Source: Clostridia bacterium
GTDB taxonomy: Bacteria; Bacillota; Clostridia; Oscillospirales; CAG-272
Direction: 5' to 3'
NCBI GenBank assembly: GCA_017455185.1
Contig: JAFTBN010000010.1
Span: forward strand, 1-47,484
Length of the DNA: 47,484 nucleotides
The position numbers and the translations under genes are program-made. Shown piece by piece: positions 42,142 to 47,484 of this stretch. The first letter of the stretch is position 1. Every line of letters begins with the position of its first letter. The notes under the pieces are model-generated. The model was not told where the DNA came from and did no database searches. It worked only from the letters and a program-made list of their open reading frames with translations.

Positions 42142-42170
42142 ATTCTACCACGCAAGGCCCTGCTTGTCAA
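42142..42170 (-). promoter_or_regulatory. Distal tandem promoter for tRNA-Thr
   Basis: Minus strand TTGACA (42165-42170), 17-bp spacer, TAGAAT (42142-42147) with an extended TGG. It lies 88 bp upstream of the proximal promoter and 47 bp from the -35 box of the divergent valS promoter. Confidence 0.78.
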
Positions 42171-42216
42171 CACTATTAATATAGTAAAAACCACGCGGAC
42201 AGATGCAAAAAAATCC

Positions 42217-42245
42217 TTGACAAACCCAGCCGGATGCTGTATACT
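42217..42245 (+). promoter_or_regulatory. Promoter for the T-box and valS
   Basis: TTGACA (42217-42222), 17-bp spacer, TATACT (42240-42245). Transcription should start near 42252, at the head of the T-box leader. Confidence 0.9.
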
Positions 42246-42251
42246 CACTGG

Positions 42252-42480
42252 ATGAAAAGCAACGACAAGAATGAGTATGCAAATCTGACCCGTACAGAGA
42301 GCGCACGGCCGGTGTGAGTGCGTCCCGTCTTTTGCAGAAGTCCTCTTCGAGCTGCATGAATGAACGGTTTCCCATTAGTCCATGCCGTCTTCCCGCGTTA
42401 AGGGACTGAGAGCGCCTTGCGGCGTTAATTCAGGTGGTACCGCGTTTTTCAGACGTCCTGACAACAGGATGTCTATTTTT
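42252..42480 (+). ncRNA. T-box riboswitch, valine-type, upstream of valS
   Basis: A leader of about 230 bases. The conserved T-box sequence AATTCAGGTGGTACCGCG is at 42427-42444, with the tRNA-end-binding TGGT at 42435-42438. The terminator GACGTCCTG/CAGGATGTC at about 42453-42473 is followed by TATTTTTATTTT. Stem I runs from about 42260 to 42355 with AGAGAGCG in its distal part; GTC at 42340-42342, after GAA, is the proposed specifier. Uncharged tRNA-Val would stabilise the antiterminator and allow valS expression. The last U of TGGT matches the discriminator A of the tRNA-Val(GAC) at 47130. Confidence 0.92.
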
Positions 42481-42496
42481 ATTTTTGGAGGTTTTT

Positions 42497-45160
42497 ATGG
42501 CAACGTATCACGAACTACCCAAGACATACGATCCCTCCTCGTTTGAGGACCGGATTTACAAAGACTGGTGCGACAAGGGTTACTTCACCCCCGACCCGCA
42601 CTCCAAGGCCGAATCCTTTTCGGTGGTCATTCCTCCCCCGAACGTAACCGGCCAGCTCCATATGGGACACGCGCTCGACGAAACCCTGCAGGACATCCTG
42701 GTCCGCTACAAGCGGATGCAGGAATTCAACACGCTCTGGATTCCGGGCACCGACCACGCCGGCATCGCCACCCAGATCAAGGTGGAGGAACGCCTTCGTG
42801 AGGAGGAACACCTGAGCCGGTACGATCTCGGACGCGAAAAATTCCTCGAGCGGGTCTGGCAGTGGAAAGACAAATACGAGGCCCGCATCACCAGCCAGCT
42901 CAAGAAACTGGGTACTTCGTGCGACTGGACCCGGCAGCGCTTCACGTTTGACGAAGGATGCTCCCGCGCGGTGCGCGAGGTGTTCGTCAATCTGTATGAC
43001 AAGGGGCTGATCTACCGCGGTCACCGGATCATCAACTGGTGCCCCCGCTGCCTGACCGCCCTTTCGGACGCCGAGGTCGAATACAAGGATATGGCCGGCT
43101 CCTTCTGGCACATCCGCTATCCCATCAAGGGCGAGGACGGATACGTGGAGGTCGCGACCACCCGTCCCGAGACCATGTTCGGCGACACCGCCGTCGCGGT
43201 CAACCCGGAGGACGAGGAGCACAGGCATCTGATCGGCAAGACCGTGATTCTGCCGATTGTCAACCGGGAGATTCCTGTCATCGGGGACGATTACGTCGAA
43301 ATCGGATTCGGAACCGGCTGCGTCAAGATCACTCCCGCTCACGACCCCAACGACTTCCTGGTCGGTCAGCGTCACAACCTCGAACAGATCAAAGTCATGA
43401 ACGATGACGCGACCATGAACGCCTATGCCGGCAAGTACGAGCATATGGACCGCTATGCCTGCCGCAAGGCACTGGTGGCCGACCTGGAGGAACAGGGATA
43501 TCTGCTCAAGGTGGTTCCCCACGAACACAACGTGGGCGTCTGCTATCGCTGCGGCACCGTAGTCGAACCCATCACCTCTGACCAGTGGTTCGTCCGAATG
43601 AAGCCTTTGGCCGAGCCCGCCATCGAATGCGTCAGGGACGGCCGGGTCAAATTCGTTCCCGAGCGGTTCAGCAAAAACTATTTCAACTGGATGGAAAACA
43701 TCCTGGACTGGTGCATTTCCCGTCAGCTCTGGTGGGGCCACCGGATTCCCGCCTTCTACTGCCAGAACCCCGAATGCGGCAAGATGACCGTTTCCAAGAC
43801 AGACCTTTGCACCTGCCCCGCCTGCGGAGCGGAGGTGGTGCAGGACAGCGACGTACTGGACACTTGGTTCTCCTCCGCCCTGTGGCCCTTCTCGACCATG
43901 GGCTGGCCGGATGAGACCGAAGATCTGAAGAAATACTACCCGACTTCCGTTCTGGTGACCGGGTACGACATCATCACCTTCTGGGTTTCCCGGATGATTT
44001 TCTCGGGACTGGAACATATGGGCAAAGAACCCTTCCACCACGTCTTCATCCACGGGCTGGTCCGCGACGCGCAGGGACGGAAAATGTCCAAATCCCTGGG
44101 CAACGGCATCGACCCGCTGGAAATCATCGACAAATACGGCGCCGACGCCCTCCGCTTCGCGCTGGCCAACGGGAACAGCCCCGGAAACGACATGCGTTTC
44201 TCGGATGAAAAAATCGAGGCGGCCCGCAATTTTGCCAACAAACTGTGGAACGCGTCCCGCTTCGTCCGGATGAACCTTTCCATCGAGGAATGCGTTCTTC
44301 CCGCCAAAGAGGCTCTGTCCAAGGAGGACCAGTGGGTCCTGACCCATCTGCACCGGACCGAGGAAATCGTGGAAAACGCACTGGACCACTTTGAAGTCGG
44401 CGTCGCCCTGACCGCGGTGTACGATTTCACCTGGGACATCTATTGCGACTGGTACATCGAGCTTTGCAAAGCCCGCCTGAACGGAGAAAACGCCGAAGCG
44501 GCAAAGACCGCCCAGCAGGTTCTGACCTATGTGCTCCGTGCCATCCTGAAGATGCTGCACCCCTTTATGCCGTTCATCACCGAGGAAATCTATGCCACGC
44601 TGCCCGCGGATCCCTCCGATCCCGCTCCGAGTATCATGATCAGTTCCTTCCCGCATGCGCAGGATGTTCCGACGTTTGAAGAACAGGCGCGCGACATGGA
44701 CCGGATTCTGGAAGCCATCCGCGCCGTCCGGGTCCGCCGGAACGAAATGAACGTTCCCCCGTCCCGCAAGGCGAAAATCTTTATCGCGACCAAATACGCT
44801 TCCACTTTCAATCCTGACGTGTATCCCTTCTTCGTCCGGCTTGCCTCGGCCTCCGAGGTCCAGACCGCCGAGAGTTTCACCTCCGCACAGGTCAACACCG
44901 AAACGGCCATTCAGATCGTCACGGATGCCGCCACGATCTATCTGCCTCTTGAGGACATCGTGGACCTGGAAAAGGAAAAGGCGCGCCTTGAAGGAGAGAA
45001 AACCCGGATTGAGGGCGAAATTTCCCGTCTTTCCGGCAAACTGGCCAACGAAAATTTCGTCAGCCGGGCCCCGGCAGCCGTGGTCCAGACCGAGCGGGAC
45101 AAACTCGAAAAATACAAGGAAAACCTTCAGGGCGTATTGGATGCCCTTGCCAAACTGTAA
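42497..45160 (+). CDS. valS: Valine-tRNA ligase
   Basis: ValRS charges tRNA-Val in the cytosol and edits mis-activated threonine. The 887-residue class I enzyme has the HIGH-type motif in PNVTGQLHMGHALDE near residue 45-55, the CP1 editing domain (about 190-330, with TTRPETMFGDTAVAV), the KMSKS motif (GRKMSKSLGN, about 527-536), the anticodon-binding domain with its DWYIEL block, and a C-terminal coiled coil (about 820-885) specific to ValRS. The start ATG at 42497 follows GGAGG; a 21-codon extension would read the T-box terminator. Expression is controlled by the T-box directly upstream. A GC-rich hairpin follows the stop. Confidence 0.98.
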   Translation: MATYHELPKTYDPSSFEDRIYKDWCDKGYFTPDPHSKAESFSVVIPPPNVTGQLHMGHALDETLQDILVRYKRMQEFNTLWIPGTDHAGIATQIKVEERLREEEHLSRYDLGREKFLERVWQWKDKYEARITSQLKKLGTSCDWTRQRFTFDEGCSRAVREVFVNLYDKGLIYRGHRIINWCPRCLTALSDAEVEYKDMAGSFWHIRYPIKGEDGYVEVATTRPETMFGDTAVAVNPEDEEHRHLIGKTVILPIVNREIPVIGDDYVEIGFGTGCVKITPAHDPNDFLVGQRHNLEQIKVMNDDATMNAYAGKYEHMDRYACRKALVADLEEQGYLLKVVPHEHNVGVCYRCGTVVEPITSDQWFVRMKPLAEPAIECVRDGRVKFVPERFSKNYFNWMENILDWCISRQLWWGHRIPAFYCQNPECGKMTVSKTDLCTCPACGAEVVQDSDVLDTWFSSALWPFSTMGWPDETEDLKKYYPTSVLVTGYDIITFWVSRMIFSGLEHMGKEPFHHVFIHGLVRDAQGRKMSKSLGNGIDPLEIIDKYGADALRFALANGNSPGNDMRFSDEKIEAARNFANKLWNASRFVRMNLSIEECVLPAKEALSKEDQWVLTHLHRTEEIVENALDHFEVGVALTAVYDFTWDIYCDWYIELCKARLNGENAEAAKTAQQVLTYVLRAILKMLHPFMPFITEEIYATLPADPSDPAPSIMISSFPHAQDVPTFEEQARDMDRILEAIRAVRVRRNEMNVPPSRKAKIFIATKYASTFNPDVYPFFVRLASASEVQTAESFTSAQVNTETAIQIVTDAATIYLPLEDIVDLEKEKARLEGEKTRIEGEISRLSGKLANENFVSRAPAAVVQTERDKLEKYKENLQGVLDALAKL

Positions 45161-45165
45161 AGACC

Positions 45166-45200
45166 TTCCGGCGCCGCACGGAATGCGGCGCCGGAATTTC
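45166..45200 (+). terminator. Terminator-like hairpin after valS
   Basis: Very stable stem TTCCGGCGCCGCA/TGCGGCGCCGGAA (45166-45178 and 45183-45195), loop of 4, followed by TTTCTTTC. The U-run is imperfect, so some read-through into the esterase gene is likely; no separate promoter was found for it. Confidence 0.7.
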
Positions 45201-45229
45201 TTTCGGACTGCCAGAAACAGGAGAACCCC

Positions 45230-47026
45230 ATGACCGCCAAACGAATTCGATTCTGTGTATTTGCCTTTCTTCTTATCTTTTTGTCTTTGGTGCTGTTTGA
45301 ACTGAACCAGAACCGGGCTGCAGGCCCCATCTTGGTTACGGCGCTCGGCGGGCTGTTTGTCTTTGTCTATCTTCGCTTTGTCCAAACCCGTCCGGCCCGC
45401 TACCGCGTTATGGCTTTTCTCGCCTTCCTTGCGCTCGTTCTGGTGCTCTTTTTCGTCACCTATCCGCCCGTGAAGAGGGTGCCTGCCGTTCCGGAAAAGA
45501 ATCCGGCCCTGACACGCATCCGAACTGTGGCGCAGGGCGACGTGCAGGGAGTCATGACCGCCGACGGACTGGTGGAAGTCTACGCCGGGATTCCATACGC
45601 CCAGCCGCCGGTCGGGGAAAACCGCTGGCGGGAACCGCAGGACCCGCTGCCATGGGAAGGCGTGCTGAAGGCGGATCACTTTGCGCCCATGAGCATGCAG
45701 CCCACCCACTCCCCGGTTTACAATTCCCTGTACCGCATCATCGGGTTCCACGATTACAAAATCTCCTGGAAGGACAACTACAGACCCGCGGTCAGCGAAG
45801 ATTCCCTGTATCTGAACATCTGGAAACCCGCAGGCGAGGTAGAAAAGAGGCCGGTTCTGGTCTATATCCACGGCGGCTCGCTCCAGACCGGTCAGCCTTG
45901 GTATGAAGATTATGCGGGAGGTGGCCTTGCAAGACAGGGAGCCGTGGTCGTCAATCTGGGCTATCGCCTGGGCGCTTTCGGCTTTACGGCATTGCCCGAG
46001 CTGGCACAGGAATCCCCGAACGGCACGACCGGAAACTACGGTCTGCTTGACCAGATCAAAGCGCTGGAATGGATCAGGGCCAACATCTCGGTCTTCGGAG
46101 GAGACCCGGACAACATCACCCTTGCGGGCGAATCCGCGGGTTCGGCCTGCGTCAGCGCCCTTTGCACCTCCCCTCTGGCAGCCGGTCTGTTCAACCGGGT
46201 GGTGATGGAGAGTTCCACCGTCGCGGGCGCCGAGCCTCCCCACTCATTCCGCAGCCTTTCCGACGCGTTTGCGTCCGGAGCCCGGCTGAAGGAAAAAGCC
46301 GGAGCACTTACAACCGAGCAGCTGCGGGCCCTTCCCGCCTCGGCTCTGGTCCCGTTTGCGGATACCGAGCACCACATCACGGTGGACGGATACGTGCTGG
46401 AAGAGCTGCCCCTTGAATCCTACCGAAAAGGAATTCACAACGAGCAACAGATTCTTCACGGATACAACGAAAAAGAAAGCGAAGCCTTCATTCTGTTCGA
46501 TCAGGCCAACCTGAAAAACTATGAAACCAAAGTCCGGGGCTATTTCAAGGAATACGCCGACCGGATTCTGGAACTGTACCCCGCCTCAACCGACCGGGAA
46601 GCCCGGGAGAACTGGGCTGTCATCTTCGGGGCAACCTTCTTCGATTACCCGCACTTCTGTCTGAACCGGCTGGCCGTCGGGAACGGCATTCCGGTATACG
46701 AATACTACTTCTCAAAGGACAACGGGCGGATCGGTTCGTTCCACAGCGGCGAGGAAATCTACCTTTATTCCAACATTCCGCAGGACTCTTCGCTGTTTGA
46801 CCAAAGAGACCGGGAACTGAGTGCTCAGATGAGCACCTATCTGCTTTCTTTCATGCAGGACGGAAACCCGAACGGGAGCAATTTGCCCGTCTGGGAGCAA
46901 AACCTTACCTCGTATGACCTTTTGCAGTTCGGTGACCTGACCGGTATGACACGGGAAACCAAGCCGGAACTCTTCGCCATTCTGGACGAAATGACCGGAT
47001 GGAAAGGGGCAAAATTGGCGGAATGA
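45230..47026 (+). CDS. Type B carboxylesterase with N-terminal membrane helices
   Basis: A 598-residue alpha/beta-hydrolase of the carboxylesterase/para-nitrobenzyl esterase family. The first about 80 residues form three hydrophobic helices (about 7-24, 31-50, 60-80), placing the catalytic domain on the membrane, probably outside. Family blocks are YAGIPYAQPPVGENRWREP, EDSLYLNIWKPAG, the oxyanion loop YIHGGS, and FGGDPDNITLAGESAGS with the nucleophile Ser302. The catalytic His is likely H505 in SFHSGEE; the acid is probably the Glu in YNEKESEAF near 413. The natural ester is unknown. It follows valS by 69 bp. The N-terminal multi-helix anchor is not usual for cytosolic members of the family. 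Confidence 0.9.
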   Translation: MTAKRIRFCVFAFLLIFLSLVLFELNQNRAAGPILVTALGGLFVFVYLRFVQTRPARYRVMAFLAFLALVLVLFFVTYPPVKRVPAVPEKNPALTRIRTVAQGDVQGVMTADGLVEVYAGIPYAQPPVGENRWREPQDPLPWEGVLKADHFAPMSMQPTHSPVYNSLYRIIGFHDYKISWKDNYRPAVSEDSLYLNIWKPAGEVEKRPVLVYIHGGSLQTGQPWYEDYAGGGLARQGAVVVNLGYRLGAFGFTALPELAQESPNGTTGNYGLLDQIKALEWIRANISVFGGDPDNITLAGESAGSACVSALCTSPLAAGLFNRVVMESSTVAGAEPPHSFRSLSDAFASGARLKEKAGALTTEQLRALPASALVPFADTEHHITVDGYVLEELPLESYRKGIHNEQQILHGYNEKESEAFILFDQANLKNYETKVRGYFKEYADRILELYPASTDREARENWAVIFGATFFDYPHFCLNRLAVGNGIPVYEYYFSKDNGRIGSFHSGEEIYLYSNIPQDSSLFDQRDRELSAQMSTYLLSFMQDGNPNGSNLPVWEQNLTSYDLLQFGDLTGMTRETKPELFAILDEMTGWKGAKLAE

Positions 47027-47088
47027 GGGATTTGCGCCCCCTTACACTTCAATCCTTCAGGCTTTTTTTAACTTTTTTCAAAATGGGG

Positions 47089-47117
47089 TTGCATTTTCCC
47101 TTTCGGTGTGCTATAAT
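47089..47117 (+). promoter_or_regulatory. Promoter for tRNA-Val
   Basis: TTGCAT (47089-47094), 17-bp spacer, TATAAT (47112-47117); tRNA starts 13 bases later. Confidence 0.82.
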
Positions 47118-47129
47118 CAAATGCACTTT

Positions 47130-47203
47130 GGGGGCGTAGCCCAGTTGGTTAGAGCGCATGCTTGACATGCATGAGGTCATTGGTTCGATCCCAATCGTCC
47201 CCA
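47130..47203 (+). tRNA. tRNA-Val (anticodon GAC)
   Basis: Acceptor GGGGGCG/CGTCCCC (one G:U), D arm GCCC/GCGC region, anticodon loop TTGACAT giving GAC, T arm with TTCGATC, discriminator A. CCA is not encoded. The anticodon pairs with GUC, the specifier proposed for the valS T-box 4.8 kb upstream. Confidence 0.95.
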
Positions 47204-47217
47204 TTGCCAAAGAAAAG

Positions 47218-47260
47218 AAAACCCGGGAGAAAGGACGGATTCATGTCTCCCGGGTTTTTC
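47218..47260 (+). terminator. Intrinsic terminator of tRNA-Val
   Basis: Stem AAACCCGGGAGA/TCTCCCGGGTTT (from 47219 and to 47257), followed by TTTC. The sequence from 47261 to 47400 is pyrimidine-rich then AT-rich and holds no recognisable feature. Confidence 0.88.
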
Positions 47261-47403
47261 TATGCTTTAAAAACCATTCGCGGCAAATCTCTGCCCGGCC
47301 CTCCTTTTTCTTTTTTACTTTTTCGATTCTTCTTCCCTGTCCGCCCTTCCATTTGGTCCTTTGTAGGTGTAAAATTACTGTATGTAAAAGGGAAAATAAA
47401 AAA

Positions 47404-47471
47404 GGCACAGACCTCTCCAATGTGGTATACTGTAGATATGCAACAACAAAGATACCAGGAGGGCCTATGCC
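47404..47471. repeat. Imperfect inverted repeat around a promoter and ribosome binding site
   Basis: GGCACAGACCTCTCC (47404-47418) pairs imperfectly with GGAGGGCCTATGCC (47458-47471). Pairing would hide the AGGAGG ribosome binding site of the gene starting at 47472. Confidence 0.55.
47423..47431 (+). promoter_or_regulatory. Extended -10 promoter for the gene at the right edge
   Basis: TGGTATACT at 47423-47431 gives TGn plus TATACT. No clear -35 box. Transcription would start near 47438, inside the inverted repeat loop. Confidence 0.5.
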
Positions 47472-47484
47472 ATGGATATTGTAG
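47472..47484 (+). CDS. Start of a gene cut by the window edge (possible transposase)
   Basis: ATG at 47472 is nine bases after AGGAGG (47457-47462); the frame is open (MDIV) to the end of the window. An earlier ATG at 47467 meets a stop after four codons and is rejected. Only four codons are seen, so the product cannot be named. The inverted repeat and promoter layout upstream is of the kind found in insertion sequences, which is the only reason for suggesting a transposase. Confidence 0.4.

Noticed and set aside
42515..46243. A 1242-codon open frame on the minus strand opposite valS and the esterase gene
   Set aside because: It is antisense to two genes with clear catalytic motifs, shows no domain pattern, and arises from the GC-rich codon bias of the sense strand.

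Overview
The window looks like a chromosome segment of a low-to-mid GC Gram-positive anaerobe of class Clostridia, probably near the Ruminococcaceae/Oscillospiraceae. Supporting signs are the group II ECF transporter core (EcfA1-EcfA2-EcfT), DUF951 and DUF5711 proteins, a T-box in front of valS, strong AGGAGG ribosome binding sites, consensus TTGACA/TATAAT promoters and intrinsic terminators. Assignment below class level is inference. Most genes are housekeeping genes of about 55-60% GC by eye. Three places look acquired or rearranged: the left edge, the 34.2-36.9 kb segment and the right edge.

Left to right: the end of a TetR-type regulator and a GNAT acetyltransferase gene are bracketed by a 79-bp direct repeat (1-1095). 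A long leftward block follows (1.2-12.1 kb): tsf and rpsB under their own promoter, a ClpE-like unfoldase, a DUF5711 membrane protein, truA, ecfT-ecfA2-ecfA1, an RlmI-like methyltransferase and ruvC. Divergent from ruvC is a rightward operon of a DUF951 protein, a YfhO-type membrane protein, ruvA and ruvB, so all three Holliday-junction genes lie in two facing operons. A CAU-anticodon tRNA follows. Next comes a 1112-residue secreted, modular protein with an NPYTG sorting signal, then a leftward group with a 2-hydroxyacid dehydrogenase, a GH38 alpha-mannosidase, a small basic protein and a membrane protein.

The middle (26.3-34.2 kb) holds a Xer-type tyrosine recombinase, then a leftward secA group with two uncharacterised membrane proteins and a patatin-like lipase, and trmL divergent from secA. 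An AT-rich stretch follows with an ECF-type sigma factor and its membrane-bound anti-sigma partner. It ends in what looks like the 5' part of a group II intron sitting exactly behind the terminator of a GtrB/DPM1-like glycosyltransferase gene.

The right part (37-47.5 kb) has a leftward group: tRNA-Thr, a three-helix membrane protein, and three proteins that resemble Bacillus subtilis YdjI (SPFH plus zinc ribbons), YdjG (zinc ribbons plus a membrane anchor) and YdjH (TPM domain), then the glycosyltransferase. Rightward are a T-box riboswitch, valS, a membrane-anchored type B carboxylesterase and tRNA-Val(GAC), whose anticodon matches the proposed GUC specifier of the T-box. The window ends in the first codons of a gene whose start region is arranged like that of a transposase. 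I saw no CRISPR array, rRNA gene or prophage. All family assignments are from recognition of motifs by eye; no database search was run.
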